Shown here: piece after piece, positions 43,879-56,312 of the stretch | How the letters are laid out: each line of letters starts with the position of its first letter | Position numbering within the stretch: the stretch's first letter is position 1 | NCBI RefSeq assembly: GCF_014649815.1 | Contig: NZ_BMTT01000003.1 | Coordinates: 472,416-536,415, forward strand | Direction: 5' to 3' | Origin: Streptomyces mutabilis | GTDB lineage: Bacteria; Actinomycetota; Actinomycetes; Streptomycetales; Streptomycetaceae | Length of the DNA stretch: 64,000 nt | Translations under genes and position numbers: made by a program | Notes under the pieces: generated by a model | What the model was told of the DNA's origin: nothing | The model's input: the letters and a program-made list of their open reading frames with translations, nothing else | The model's database searches: none

Positions 43879-45219
43879 TCAGGGACGGCAGGCCGTGAGC
43901 AACGTCTCCACCTCCTCGGCCAGGGCCCGGGCGAACCGGTCGAGGTCCGGCACGGCCTTCGCGTCGGCGACCAGGCCGTAGTGGACCTGTCCCCGGTACG
44001 TCGAGACGGCCACGGCCAGGGCGTGGCCGCGGGCCAGCGGCGCGAGCGGGTAGACCTCGGTGAGCGGGTGGCCGCCCAGGCGCAGGCCGAGACTGGGCAG
44101 GGGCACGCTGGTGACCAGGATGTCGAACCAGAGCCGGGCGGCCCCCGAGACCAGCGGCCCGCCGAGCCGGTGGCCGAGCGCCGGCACGTGGTCGGCGAGC
44201 AGGGCGACGGCCCCGGCGCCCCGGCCGGGCCCCACGTCCTTGTTGCGGTCCATGGCGGCGCGGACCGTGCCGAGGCGGGACAGCGGGTCGGGCTCGTCGA
44301 CCGGAAGCCGTATCAGGTAACCGGAGAGCCGGTTGCCCTGCGGGTGGGCGGTGCGCGGGCGGCGCTTGGAGACGGGGATCAGGGCGCGCGGCGCGACACC
44401 CTCGCTGCAGTCGCCGCGCTCGTCCAGCCAACGGCGCAGGGCGCCGGCGACGACCGCGATCAGGACGTCGTTGACGGTGCCGCCGGTGGTCTTGCGCACG
44501 TGGTGCACGTCGTCGAGGTCCACGGCGACGCCGGCCGTGCGGCGGGTGCCGGAGGGGGCGGCGACGAGCGCGGGCGCGGAGCGCACATCGAGGCCGGACA
44601 GGGCCGCGGCGGCGCCGATGTCGAGGGCGCGGCCGGCGTCGGACAGGGCGCCGCGCAGCCGTCCGGGCAGTTCCCGCACGTCCGGCACCAGGCGGCGCGG
44701 TGGCTCCGCCGGGCGGGGCCCGGGAGCGGGGAGGTCCATCGGGTCGAGGACGCCGGCGGCGAGGGTGAGGGCCCGCAGTCCGTCGGCCAGGGCGTGGTGG
44801 AATTTGAAGAGCACGGCGAAGCGGTCGCCGTCCGCGCCGGGCAGCACGTGCGCCTCCCACGGCGGCCGGCCGCGTTCCAGCGGGCGTTCCATGAGGCGGC
44901 CCGCCCGGGCGTGGAAGTCCGTCGTCGGGGCGTGCAGCCGGACGTGGTCGAGCGGGTCGAAGTGGGGATCGGGTTCCCGGGTCGCGCCACCGAAGGCGAA
45001 CGGCCGGCGCAGCGCGAGGGGTGGCTGCCAGGTGTCCCGGATCCGCATCCGCAGGCCGGGCACCGCGGGGGCGCGGACCGCGAGCAGGTCCGCGGCGTGG
45101 GCGCCCGCGGTGGGCGAGTCGGCCGTGAAGACCCCGAGCGCGCCGAGGTGCATGGGGTGCTCGGCGGACTCGATGTTCCAGAACGCCAGGTCGAGCGGAG
45201 CGAGCGGTTCGGAAGTCAA
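43879..45219 (-). CDS. Wax ester synthase/diacylglycerol acyltransferase (WS/DGAT)
   Basis: 446 residues. Active-site HHxxxDG is HHALADG near residue 135. Seen also: LAFWNIESAEHPMHLGALGVF at the N terminus and a TGGTVNDVLIAVVAGALRRWL block in the second half, with NxxSGYLIRLP beyond. Makes triacylglycerol from diacylglycerol and acyl-CoA, a storage lipid of Streptomyces; a DGAT at this genomic place is described in S. coelicolor. I chose the TTG at 45219 (GCGAGG eight nt upstream, start of the conserved N terminus) over a TTG 21 codons further up. Confidence 0.88.
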   Translation of the reverse strand: MTSEPLAPLDLAFWNIESAEHPMHLGALGVFTADSPTAGAHAADLLAVRAPAVPGLRMRIRDTWQPPLALRRPFAFGGATREPDPHFDPLDHVRLHAPTTDFHARAGRLMERPLERGRPPWEAHVLPGADGDRFAVLFKFHHALADGLRALTLAAGVLDPMDLPAPGPRPAEPPRRLVPDVRELPGRLRGALSDAGRALDIGAAAALSGLDVRSAPALVAAPSGTRRTAGVAVDLDDVHHVRKTTGGTVNDVLIAVVAGALRRWLDERGDCSEGVAPRALIPVSKRRPRTAHPQGNRLSGYLIRLPVDEPDPLSRLGTVRAAMDRNKDVGPGRGAGAVALLADHVPALGHRLGGPLVSGAARLWFDILVTSVPLPSLGLRLGGHPLTEVYPLAPLARGHALAVAVSTYRGQVHYGLVADAKAVPDLDRFARALAEEVETLLTACRP

Positions 45220-45319
45220 GGGCGTGCCTCGCAGGACGTCGGGTGAACAAGCAGTCAATCGCCCTTCGCCGATTACGGTCAAGTACGATCGCGCTACGCA
45301 CAGTTAACAGCAGATTAAA

Positions 45320-45346
45320 GTCCCGCCCCTGCGTGAGGGGCGGGAC
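45320..45346 (-). terminator. Terminator between the GH2 and DGAT genes
   Basis: Perfect 10-bp arms GTCCCGCCCC / GGGGCGGGAC, 7-nt loop. On the minus strand the stem is followed by TTTAATCT, so it works best for transcripts coming from the GH2 gene. Confidence 0.7.
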
Positions 45347-45430
45347 TGAGGTGACACATGGGGTCGCGGTGCTCAGGCCGGCGGAGGCGGTGCCGGCCGC
45401 CGCGGGGTTCCCCACCCGGACGGCTGCGGG

Positions 45431-45465
45431 CCGACCGTGAACCGGGCACGCCGGTTCACGGTCGG
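45431..45465 (-). terminator. Primary terminator of the GH2 gene
   Basis: Perfect 15-bp arms (45431-45445 and 45451-45465) with a 5-nt loop, 13 bp past the stop at 45479. Confidence 0.8.
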
Positions 45466-45478
45466 CCGTGCGGGCTGC

Positions 45479-48097
45479 TCAGGCGGTCGGGCATCCCGCG
45501 GGCGCGGGCTGGGACGCGTCGTGGATCAGGGCCTCGTGGGCGGCCTTCACCCGCTCCACGTCCGGCTTGAGGACCTTGCGGTCGTAGGTGGTCAGGCCGT
45601 TCAGCTCGCCCTCCACGTCCGAGATCTGGGTGTAGACGGCGCCGTTGCTGCCCCGGCAGACCAGGGCGCGCACCTCGTCGAGCTTGGTGAGGTAGTCGTC
45701 GGTGTACGTCTCCGGGTCGACGTCGACGTACGACTGCTGCACGGACCAGGCGTGTCCGGGCACCGCGAGACCGAGGCCGCCGTACTCGCCGGTGACCAGA
45801 GCGCGTTCGCCGTCCGGGGAGGGCGGCAGGGCGGGGCTCGGGTAGCCGTGCTCGTCCATGATGTCGCCGGCGCCGCCGTCGGCCCCGAGGTTCAGGCCGG
45901 ACTGGTTGTTGACGAGGCGGGTCGGGTCCCAGGCCTTGGCCTGTTCGGCGACGCGCTTGATGTCGTACTGGCCCCAGCCCTCGTTGAAGGTGACCCACAT
46001 AATGATCGACGGGTGGCTGACGTGTTCGTCGATCATCTCCTGCATCTCACCCTCGAACTCGGCCCGGGAGGCGGCGTTCGGGTTCACACCCGGCGTCATC
46101 GAGGGCATGTCCTGCCACACCAGCAGGCCGAGCTTGTCGGCCCAGTAGAACCAGCGGTCCGGCTCGACCTTGATGTGCTTGCGCACGGAGTTGAAACCGA
46201 GCTGCTTGTGCAGCCTCAGGTCGTGCGCGAGGGCCTCGTCGGTGGGCGCGGTGTGCAGGCCGTCCGGCCAGAAGCCCTGGTCGAGCGTGGCCATCATGAA
46301 GACCGGTTCGCCGTTGAGCATCGTGCGCGGCACGCCGTTCACCTTCTCGACGGCGATGGTACGCATCCCGAAGTAGCTCTCGACGCGGTCGTGTCCGACG
46401 GTGACCTTCAGGTCGTACAGGAACGGGTCGTCGGGCGACCACAGGCGCGGGTCGTGGATCTCGAGGACCAGCGGTTCGCCGGTGCGGCCGCTGACCGTGG
46501 CGACCCTGCGGTGCCCCTCGTACGCCGTCGCCTTGACCCGTACGCCGTCGCGCACGCCCTTGGGCTCGACGGTCAGGGTGCCCGCCGCCCCGTCGATGTG
46601 CGGGGTCAGCTTCAGCGATTCGACGTGGTCCCGGGCGACCGGCTCCATCCAGACCGTCTGCCAGATGCCGGAGCTGGGCGTGTACCAGATGCCGCTCGGG
46701 TCCAGGCTCTGCTTGCCGACCGGCGGGTTCTCGGCGCCCCGCGCGTCGGTCGGGTCGTAGACGCCGACGATCAGCTCCTGGGTGCGGCCGGGCTTGAGCG
46801 CGTCGGTGACGTCGGCGCTGAACTTGTCGTAACCGCCCTTGTGGTCGGCGACCTTGACGCCGTTGACGTACACCTCGGACTGCCAGTCGACGGCGCCGAA
46901 GTTGAGCTCGAGGCGCTGGCCGTGGCCGATGTGCCAGTCGCGGGGCACGGTGAAGGTGCGGCGGTACCACATGCGGTCCTCGTGCCGCTGGATGCCGGAG
47001 AGCTGGGACTCCACCGGGTACGGGACGAGGATGCGCTCCTTCAGGTTCTTGCCGACCGGTGGCTGCTCACCGGCCTCGGCGGCGGCGAACTGCCAGCGGC
47101 CGTTGAGGTTCCGCCAGTCATCGCGGGTCAGCTGCGGGCGCGGGTACTCGGGGTGGGCGTTGTCCGGGCCCACCTCGTCGGCCCAGTCGGTGCGCAGTTC
47201 GTAGGTGGACTTGTTGCCGCCGCTGCTCCAGAAGGCGTTGACAACGTTGCCCTCGGCGTCGGTGAGGCCGCCCTCGCCGTCGTAGCGGACGTCGGCGGTG
47301 CCGGGGGCGTCGCCGTTCTTGTTGCCGACGACCGGCTGGTCGAGGGCGACGAGGAGGGCGGTCGGGTCGGCCGGGTCGACCTTCGCCTGACCCAGGGGCC
47401 ACTGGGCGCCGCCGATCACCGCTTCGAGGTGGTCGGTGAGGCCGGCGGGCGCCGCGGCGAGCGGGCGGGGGAAGTCGAGCCTGAGGGTGCGGCCGGTGCC
47501 GAGGACGGTGGTCGAGGTGGCGCCGTCGTAGTCGAAGCCGTCGGGCAGGCGGAACGCGGACTGCGGGACGGACTCCTTGCTGCCGCCGGGCTCGGTCCAG
47601 CGCAGGTGCAGGTTGGAGCCGCCGTAGTGCTCGAAGTACTCCAGTTTGATGTCGTAGGACTGGCCCGCCGTCAGCTCGAGGGGCTGGGCGAACTGTTCGC
47701 GGTCCCAGTCGTCGACCCAGTGGTCGATGGCGAGCCGGCCGTCGATCCACAGGCGGAAGCCGTTGTCGCCGATGACGGAGAAGGTGTGGGCTCCCGTCTT
47801 CTCCGGCACCAGCTTGCCGGTCCAGCGGACGCTGACGTCGTCCGACTGTCCGGTGGCGAAGCTCAGGCGCGGCTCCAGGGTGTCGAAGTCGAGCTGCGGG
47901 TCGAAGCCGGTGGCCTTGAGTTCGTGGAAGTCGAAGGCGCCGGGGGCGGACTGGGTGTAGTACTCGCCCTTGAGACCGTGGATCTCGGCGGCGCCGTCGT
48001 CGGCCGCGCTCGCGTTCGGCACGGCGGCGAGCCCGGCGACGCCGAGTGCGGCGGCGAGCAGCAATGCCAGTCGGTCTCTGAGTCGTTTGGTGCGCAC
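45479..48097 (-). CDS. Secreted PA14-containing glycoside hydrolase family 2 enzyme
   Basis: 872 residues. Sec signal (LALLLAAALGVAGLAAVPNASA), then a PA14 carbohydrate-binding domain (about 40-180; GLKGEYYTQSAPGAFDFHE, HTFSVIGDNGFRLWIDGRLAIDHW). GH2 jelly-roll, Ig-like and TIM-barrel domains follow. Acid/base Glu is in WVTFNEGWGQ and the nucleophile Glu is probably in LVTGEYGGLG. Family 2 includes beta-galactosidase, beta-glucuronidase and beta-mannosidase; specificity is not readable. A doubled ACATCGATGT palindrome 40 bp upstream signals sugar-responsive repression. Confidence 0.9.
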   Translation of the reverse strand: MRTKRLRDRLALLLAAALGVAGLAAVPNASAADDGAAEIHGLKGEYYTQSAPGAFDFHELKATGFDPQLDFDTLEPRLSFATGQSDDVSVRWTGKLVPEKTGAHTFSVIGDNGFRLWIDGRLAIDHWVDDWDREQFAQPLELTAGQSYDIKLEYFEHYGGSNLHLRWTEPGGSKESVPQSAFRLPDGFDYDGATSTTVLGTGRTLRLDFPRPLAAAPAGLTDHLEAVIGGAQWPLGQAKVDPADPTALLVALDQPVVGNKNGDAPGTADVRYDGEGGLTDAEGNVVNAFWSSGGNKSTYELRTDWADEVGPDNAHPEYPRPQLTRDDWRNLNGRWQFAAAEAGEQPPVGKNLKERILVPYPVESQLSGIQRHEDRMWYRRTFTVPRDWHIGHGQRLELNFGAVDWQSEVYVNGVKVADHKGGYDKFSADVTDALKPGRTQELIVGVYDPTDARGAENPPVGKQSLDPSGIWYTPSSGIWQTVWMEPVARDHVESLKLTPHIDGAAGTLTVEPKGVRDGVRVKATAYEGHRRVATVSGRTGEPLVLEIHDPRLWSPDDPFLYDLKVTVGHDRVESYFGMRTIAVEKVNGVPRTMLNGEPVFMMATLDQGFWPDGLHTAPTDEALAHDLRLHKQLGFNSVRKHIKVEPDRWFYWADKLGLLVWQDMPSMTPGVNPNAASRAEFEGEMQEMIDEHVSHPSIIMWVTFNEGWGQYDIKRVAEQAKAWDPTRLVNNQSGLNLGADGGAGDIMDEHGYPSPALPPSPDGERALVTGEYGGLGLAVPGHAWSVQQSYVDVDPETYTDDYLTKLDEVRALVCRGSNGAVYTQISDVEGELNGLTTYDRKVLKPDVERVKAAHEALIHDASQPAPAGCPTA

Positions 48098-48138
48098 TGA
48101 CCCTCTCCTCGAGAACGGGTGGTGGCTGATGGCTCAGG

Positions 48139-48161
48139 ACATCGATGTCATACATCGATGT
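48139..48161. promoter_or_regulatory. Tandem palindromic operator of the GH2 gene
   Basis: Two identical 10-bp palindromes ACATCGATGT separated by CAT, 13 bp centre to centre, about 42 bp upstream of the GH2 start. The whole is itself symmetric. Typical of LacI/GntR-type control; the regulator is not in the window. Confidence 0.65.
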
Positions 48162-48323
48162 AACTCGGTGGTGCAGAGGCATGACAGCACGGATTCCGCC
48201 GGGCGTCCAGGGACATGACAAGGGCCCCTGACTCAACGCGTGTACCGCGCGGCCCGGGCTCGTCGTACGTCCACCGGGCCACCCGTCGCACACGCCCGTG
48301 TCAGCGCACCCGTCGCCCGGCCG

Positions 48324-49544
48324 TCAGCCGACTCGCTGCCCCTTGCCCAGCGCGATCACGCCGCCCTTGGAGACCGTGTACAGCTCGGCGTCCCGTTCCG
48401 GGTTGACGCCGATCGTCGCGCCCGGCGGCACGTCCACGTTCTTGTCCAGCACCGCCCCTCGCACGACCGCGCCCCGCCCGATGCGCACGTTGTCGTGCAG
48501 CACCGACCCCTGGACGACGGCGCCGGGGTCGACCACCACGCCCGGCGAGAGCACGGACCGGGTGACCTGGCCCCGCACCAGGCAGCCCGCGCTGATGATC
48601 GACTCGCCCGCGATGCCGCCCGCGTTGAAGCGGGCCGGCGAGAGCTGGGCGGAGTGGGTGTAGAGGGGCCAGTCCCGGTTGTACAGGTTGAAGGCGGGCC
48701 GCTCGGCGATCAGGTCCATGTGGGCGTCGTAGTAGGCGTCGAGGGTGCCCACGTCCCGCCAGTAGCCCTGGTCCCGGCTGGTCTCCCCCGGTACGTGGTT
48801 GGCGCCGAAGTCGTACAGCGCGGCCTCTCCCCGGTCGGTGAGCCGCGGCAGGATCGAGCCGCCCATGTCGTGCACGGAGTGTCCGTCCTCGGCGTCCCGG
48901 TGCAGGGCCTCGACGAGGGCCTTGGTCGTGAAGACGTAGTTGCCCATCGAGGCGAAGACGCACTCCGGGTCGTCTGCCAGTCCGGGCGGGTCGGCGGGCT
49001 TCTCCAGGAAGCCGGTGACGGTACGCCCGTCCGAGCCCGGGGTGATGACGCCGAAGGACGAGGACTCGGTGCGCGGGACGCGTATGCCGGCGACGGTCAC
49101 GCCCGCGCCGGACTCGATGTGCTGGGCGAGCATCTGGCGCGGGTCCATCCGGTAGACGTGGTCGGCGCCGAAGACCGCGACGTACTCGGGCTGCTCGTCG
49201 TGGACCAGGTTCAGCGACTGGAGGATCGCGTCGGCGCTGCCCAGGTACCAGCGCGGGCCCAGACGCTGCTGGGCGGGGACCGGCGTGACGTAGTTGCCGA
49301 GCAGGCTGGACATCCGCCAGGTGGTGGTGATGTGCCGGTCCAGGGAGTGCGACTTGTACTGGGTGAGCACGCAGATCCGCAGGATGTCGCCGTTGACCAG
49401 GTTGGACAGCACGAAGTCGACCAGCCGGTACGTGCCGCCGAAGGTGACCGCGGGTTTGGCGCGGTCCGCGGTCAGGGGCATCAGGCGCTTGCCCTCCCCG
49501 CCCGCGAGCACGATTCCGAGCACCGAAGGACCTCCACGACGCAT
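48324..49544 (-). CDS. glgC: Glucose-1-phosphate adenylyltransferase
   Basis: 406 residues. Makes ADP-glucose for glycogen. Seen: [28 protein letters not shown] (nucleotide loop), [27 protein letters not shown], and a C-terminal left-handed beta-helix with hexapeptide repeats ([31 protein letters not shown]). The ATG at 49544 is preceded by GAGGGGAG, better placed than the ATG five codons earlier. It follows glgA on the same strand with a 49-bp gap. Confidence 0.95.
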   Translation of the reverse strand: MRRGGPSVLGIVLAGGEGKRLMPLTADRAKPAVTFGGTYRLVDFVLSNLVNGDILRICVLTQYKSHSLDRHITTTWRMSSLLGNYVTPVPAQQRLGPRWYLGSADAILQSLNLVHDEQPEYVAVFGADHVYRMDPRQMLAQHIESGAGVTVAGIRVPRTESSSFGVITPGSDGRTVTGFLEKPADPPGLADDPECVFASMGNYVFTTKALVEALHRDAEDGHSVHDMGGSILPRLTDRGEAALYDFGANHVPGETSRDQGYWRDVGTLDAYYDAHMDLIAERPAFNLYNRDWPLYTHSAQLSPARFNAGGIAGESIISAGCLVRGQVTRSVLSPGVVVDPGAVVQGSVLHDNVRIGRGAVVRGAVLDKNVDVPPGATIGVNPERDAELYTVSKGGVIALGKGQRVG

Positions 49545-49593
49545 GGCCGCTCCCCTCACCCTGGTTCACCCCGGCTGCCCCGGGCGGGGCGGC

Positions 49594-50763
49594 CTAAGCC
49601 TGCTTGAGGATCTCCTCGTAGAGCCGGACGGTCCGGCGGGCGACCGCGTCCCAGCCGAACTCCTGCACCGCGCGGGCCCGGCCCGCCTCGCCCATCCGCC
49701 GGGCGGCCTCCGGGTCGCCGAGGACGGAGTCCAGGGCCCGCGCGAGTTGCGCCTCGAAGTCGCGGTCCCCGTCCCCGCTGCCGTCCCTGGGGACGAGTAA
49801 GCCCGTCTCACCGTCCGCGACGACCTCGGGTATGCCACCGACCCCGGAGGCCACGACCGGCGTGCCGCAGGCCATCGCCTCCAGGTTCACGATGCCGAGC
49901 GGCTCGTACACGGACGGGCAGACGAAGACGGCCGCGTGGGTCAGCAACTGGATCACCTCGGGACGCGGCAGCATGCGCGGGATCCAGTGCACGCCCTCGC
50001 GGGCCCGGCTCAGCACGGCGAAGAGGTCGCGGAACTCCTGGTCGATCTCGGGGGTGTCCGGGGCACCGGCGCACAGCACGACCTGTACGGCCGGGTCGAT
50101 GTCCCGCACCGCGCGCAGCAGGTGGGGCACGCCCTTCTGACGGGTGATGCGGCCGACGAACAGGACGTACGGGCGGGAGCGGTCCAGACCGATCCGGTCC
50201 AGGGCGTCGGTGCCCGGGTCGGGGCGGTACAGGGCGGTGTCGATACCGTTGTGCACGACGTGCACGCGGGTGGCGTCCAGCGCCGGGTAGCAGGCGAGGA
50301 TGTCCTCGCGCATGGCGCCGGAGACGGCGATCACGGCATCGGCGGCCTCGATCGCGGCGCTCTCGGCCCAGCTCGACAGCGCGTAACCGCCGCCCAACTG
50401 CTCGGCCTTCCAAGGGCGCAGGGGCTCCAGGGAGTGGGCGGTCAGCACGTGCGGGACGCCGTACAGGAGCTTGGCGAGATGGCCGCCGAGGTTGGCGTAC
50501 CAGGTGTGGGAGTGGACGAGTTCGCGGTACTGGAGGGCGGCGGCCATGGCGAGGTCCACGGAGAAGGTGCGCAGCGCGTCGTTCGCCCCGTCGAGCGCGG
50601 ACCAGGAGCGGTGGCGCAGCACTCCGTCGGTGCGGCCCTCGCCCCAGCAGTGCACGTCCAGGTCGACCAGGCGGCCGAGTTCGCGGGCGAGGAACTCCAC
50701 GTGCACGCCCGCGCCGCCGTACACGTCCGGCGGGTACTCGCGGGTCAGCAGTCCCACACGCAC
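49594..50763 (-). CDS. glgA: Glycogen synthase (ADP-glucose type, GT family 4)
   Basis: 389 residues of the actinobacterial GlgA/GlgM type. Seen: VGLLTREYPPDVYGGAGVHVEFLAREL at the N terminus, VLTAHSLEPLRPWKAEQLGGGY, the donor-site FVGRITRQKGVPHLL, and the Glu-containing CPSVYEPLGIVNLEAMACGTPVVAS. In actinobacteria this protein may make maltose-1-phosphate (GlgM activity), which feeds the GlgE pathway. I chose the GTG at 50763, which has GGGAGG six nt upstream, rather than an ATG 12 codons earlier. Operon with glgC. Confidence 0.92.
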   Translation of the reverse strand: MRVGLLTREYPPDVYGGAGVHVEFLARELGRLVDLDVHCWGEGRTDGVLRHRSWSALDGANDALRTFSVDLAMAAALQYRELVHSHTWYANLGGHLAKLLYGVPHVLTAHSLEPLRPWKAEQLGGGYALSSWAESAAIEAADAVIAVSGAMREDILACYPALDATRVHVVHNGIDTALYRPDPGTDALDRIGLDRSRPYVLFVGRITRQKGVPHLLRAVRDIDPAVQVVLCAGAPDTPEIDQEFRDLFAVLSRAREGVHWIPRMLPRPEVIQLLTHAAVFVCPSVYEPLGIVNLEAMACGTPVVASGVGGIPEVVADGETGLLVPRDGSGDGDRDFEAQLARALDSVLGDPEAARRMGEAGRARAVQEFGWDAVARRTVRLYEEILKQA

Positions 50764-50801
50764 CCGGAACCTCCCGTGCTCGGCGGCTGGTTCCCTCATG
50801 G

Positions 50802-51608
50802 TCACCCAGACGGGGCGCCCGGGGAAGGGTGCGGGGGCGATGATGACCGGGGAGGCTCGGGCGGCCGGGAGAAGCAGCAGTCGCCGCAGACCCCTGCACC
50901 CGGCACCCGGTAGTAGAGGCAGCAACTGCGGCGCCGGAAGGCGGTGCCGGTGAGGGTGCCGGTCCCGGCGAGGAGGGGGTGCGCGAGGAGATCGGCGGTC
51001 AGGTCGCGGGCGCGGTCCGCGGTGTCCTTACGGCCGTTGCGGCGGGCCCAGCGGTGGAGTTCCCGGCCGGCGCCCGCGAGTGCGGAGGCCGCGTTGCCCC
51101 ACAGCAGCCCGGTCGCCACGCGGTACCGGGCGTGGACGGCCACCGTCAGCGGGGCGAGGTGGGTATGGAGGACGACGTCGGCGACGGTGCCGGCGTCGCC
51201 CGGCAGCGGGCGCACCTCTTCCAGCCACAGGTCGTCGGGGGCGGTGGCGTCGGGGTCCCAGTGGAGCAGCCGCGGGGCGAGGTCGGGGACGTGGCCGTGG
51301 AGTGCGGCGCACCCGAGGGTCACCGACCACAGGCGGGCCGCGAGCCCCTGCTGGGCCACGGAGGCGGCGACCCGCGTCTCGGGGACGCGGAGCGCGGCGG
51401 CTACCTTCCGGACGCGGAAGGCCAGCGGGTCCTTCGCGAGCCGGGGCCGAGGGTCCGGCCCCGGGTGTTCGTCGTCACCGGGCGCGTAGGCGTCCGCGAG
51501 GGTGGGGAGCGGCCGGGGCGGCACGGGCCGCGACGTGTGCAGCGGGAAGAAGCCGCCGAGCGAGCGGATGGCGGCTGGGGCGGGGTCGGAGTCCGGGTCA
51601 GGGTTCAC
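50802..51608 (-). CDS. FhuF-like (2Fe-2S) ferric-siderophore reductase family protein
   Basis: 268 residues. The C-terminal motif RRSCCLYYRVPGAGVCGDCCF has the C-C-x10-C-x2-C ligands of FhuF-type [2Fe-2S] proteins, which reduce ferric siderophores in the cytoplasm. The rest is only loosely conserved (LHGHVPDLAPRLLHW). GTG start without a clear ribosome site. It precedes glgA on the same strand, with 38 bp between, so the three genes may be one transcript although functions differ. Confidence 0.82.
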   Translation of the reverse strand: MNPDPDSDPAPAAIRSLGGFFPLHTSRPVPPRPLPTLADAYAPGDDEHPGPDPRPRLAKDPLAFRVRKVAAALRVPETRVAASVAQQGLAARLWSVTLGCAALHGHVPDLAPRLLHWDPDATAPDDLWLEEVRPLPGDAGTVADVVLHTHLAPLTVAVHARYRVATGLLWGNAASALAGAGRELHRWARRNGRKDTADRARDLTADLLAHPLLAGTGTLTGTAFRRRSCCLYYRVPGAGVCGDCCFSRPPEPPRSSSPPHPSPGAPSG

Positions 51609-51834
51609 AGAGCAGTGATACCAAGGCCCTTAGGGGTGCGGGGCAGGGGCCCGGGGCCCCTGGTCGCCCACCCAGGGGAGGACGGGGCCGCCGTCGTACT
51701 CCATCGGCAGTATGACCCAATGAATGCTCAGGGACGACGACGGGAAGCTCCTGGGACGGCATCGTGTTGTCCATGGAAGACGACCGTTCGCCGCGCCGGG
51801 CCGAGAGCCCTCGCCTCACGCAGAGGAGCAGCTG

Positions 51835-54661
<2,827 letters not shown>

Positions 54662-56101
54662 ATGAGCACTACAGCGCAGATCGGCGTCACGGGCCTCGCG
54701 GTCATGGGCCACAATCTCGCCCGCAATTTCGCCCGCAACGGCTACACGGTCGCGTTGCACAACCGGACCGCGTCCCGCACGCACGCGCTGGTGGAGGAGT
54801 TCGGGGGCGAGGGCGATTTCGTCGCCACCGATTCCGCCGAGGAGTTCGTGGCGGCGCTGGAGCGACCCCGGCGCCTGGTCATCATGGTGAAGGCCGGTGA
54901 CCCGACCGACGCAGTGATCCGGGAGTTCGCCCCGCTGCTGGAGCCCGGCGACATGATCATCGACGGGGGCAACGCCCACTTCGCGGACACTCGGCGCCGG
55001 GAACGCGAATTGCGCGAGCAGGGCATCCACTTCGTCGGCACCGGCATCTCCGGCGGCGAGGAGGGCGCTCTGCACGGCCCGAGCATCATGCCGGGTGGCT
55101 CCACGGAGTCGTACGACTCGCTCGGCCCGATGCTAGAGAAGATCTCCGCCAAGGCGGCGGACGGGGCGCCCTGCGTGACGCATGTCGGCCCCGACGGCGC
55201 CGGGCACTTCGTGAAGATGGTGCACAACGGCATCGAGTACGCCGACATGCAGCTGATCGGTGAGGCGTACCAGCTGCTGCGGGACGTCGCCGGGTACTCG
55301 CCCGCCCAGATCGCCGACATCTTCCGCACCTGGAACACCGGCCGCCTGGACTCGTACCTGATCGAGATCACCGCCGAGGTGCTGTCGCACGTGGACGCGT
55401 CGACGGGCAAGCCGTTCGTGGACGTCGTCGTCGACCAGGCGGAACAGAAGGGCACGGGCCGCTGGACCGTGCAGATCGCCCTGGACCTGGGCGTCCCGGT
55501 GTCCGGTATCGCGGAGGCCGTCTTCGCCCGCTCCCTGTCCGGGCACGCGGCGCTGCGCGACGCCTCGCGGGGACTGGCGGGCCCGAAGGCGTCGCCGCTC
55601 GGCGACTCGGAGGCGAGCGCGTTCGCCGACCGGGTGGAACAGGCGCTGTACGCGTCGAAGATCGTGTCGTACACGCAGGGCTTCCACGAGATCGCGGCGG
55701 GCAGTGAGGAGTACGGCTGGGACATCGACCTCGGCGCGGTCTCCTCGATCTGGCGCGGCGGGTGCATCATCCGCGCGGCCTTCCTGGACCGCATCCGTGC
55801 CGCCTACGACGCCCGGCCGGAGCTGCCGAGCCTGCTGTCGGACGAGACGTTCGCGCAGGAGATCGCCGAGGCCCAGGACGACTGGCGCGAGGTCCTGGTC
55901 GCCGCGACCCGCCAGGGAGTACCGACGCCCGGTTTCGCCGCGGCCCTCGCCTACTACGACGCCCTTCGCGCCGAGCGGCTGCCGGCCGCGCTGACGCAGG
56001 GGCAGCGGGACTACTTCGGGGCGCACACGTACCGGCGCACCGACCGGGACGGTGCGTTCCACACGCTGTGGGGCGGGGATCGGTCGGAGGTCGACGCGTA
56101 G
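54662..56101 (+). CDS. gnd: 6-phosphogluconate dehydrogenase (decarboxylating)
   Basis: 479 residues, the long (E. coli-like) form. Oxidative pentose phosphate enzyme giving ribulose-5-phosphate, CO2 and NADPH. Seen: GVTGLAVMGHNLARNFARNGY, HNRTASRT (Arg after the second strand favours NADP), GISGGEEGALHGPSIMPGG, and the substrate/catalytic HFVKMVHNGIEYADMQ with Lys, His and Asn. GTGRWTVQIALDLGVP lies further on. The ATG has TTAGGAG nine nt upstream. The gene is flanked on both sides by short tandem repeats. Confidence 0.95.
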   Translation: MSTTAQIGVTGLAVMGHNLARNFARNGYTVALHNRTASRTHALVEEFGGEGDFVATDSAEEFVAALERPRRLVIMVKAGDPTDAVIREFAPLLEPGDMIIDGGNAHFADTRRRERELREQGIHFVGTGISGGEEGALHGPSIMPGGSTESYDSLGPMLEKISAKAADGAPCVTHVGPDGAGHFVKMVHNGIEYADMQLIGEAYQLLRDVAGYSPAQIADIFRTWNTGRLDSYLIEITAEVLSHVDASTGKPFVDVVVDQAEQKGTGRWTVQIALDLGVPVSGIAEAVFARSLSGHAALRDASRGLAGPKASPLGDSEASAFADRVEQALYASKIVSYTQGFHEIAAGSEEYGWDIDLGAVSSIWRGGCIIRAAFLDRIRAAYDARPELPSLLSDETFAQEIAEAQDDWREVLVAATRQGVPTPGFAAALAYYDALRAERLPAALTQGQRDYFGAHTYRRTDRDGAFHTLWGGDRSEVDA

Positions 56102-56132
56102 TCGCAGGGTCGTGCGGTCGTAGGGGGTCTGT

Positions 56133-56208
56133 GGGATTCGTACGGGGTGCAGAGGTCGTACGGGTTGCAAGAGGTCGTACGGGTTGTAGGGGTCGTACAG
56201 GTTCAGTA
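56133..56208. repeat. Four 19-bp tandem repeats downstream of gnd
   Basis: Units at 56133, 56152, 56171 and 56190 share GGTCGTAC(G/A)GGTT. The central two differ only at their last positions. They lie 30 bp past the gnd stop and about 100 bp before the end of the convergent proline-rich gene. Looser related GTCGTxxGG elements begin right after the stop. Confidence 0.75.
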
Positions 56209-56312
56209 GAGGGTGGGCGAGGGGGGCGGCGGGCAGCGTTCACGCCGGTCGCCGCCCCAGCTGCGTCCGTTCCCGTTCCCGTGGTGTCACGCTCCGTCCG
56301 TCCCGTGGCATG

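Noticed and set aside
45437-48100. An 887-residue plus-strand frame opposite the GH2 gene
   Set aside because: Antisense shadow of a secreted enzyme with clear PA14 and GH2 signatures; it also runs through the terminator.
56133-56208. Short repeats after gnd as a possible CRISPR array
   Set aside because: The units are contiguous 19-mers without spacers, and no cas genes are present.
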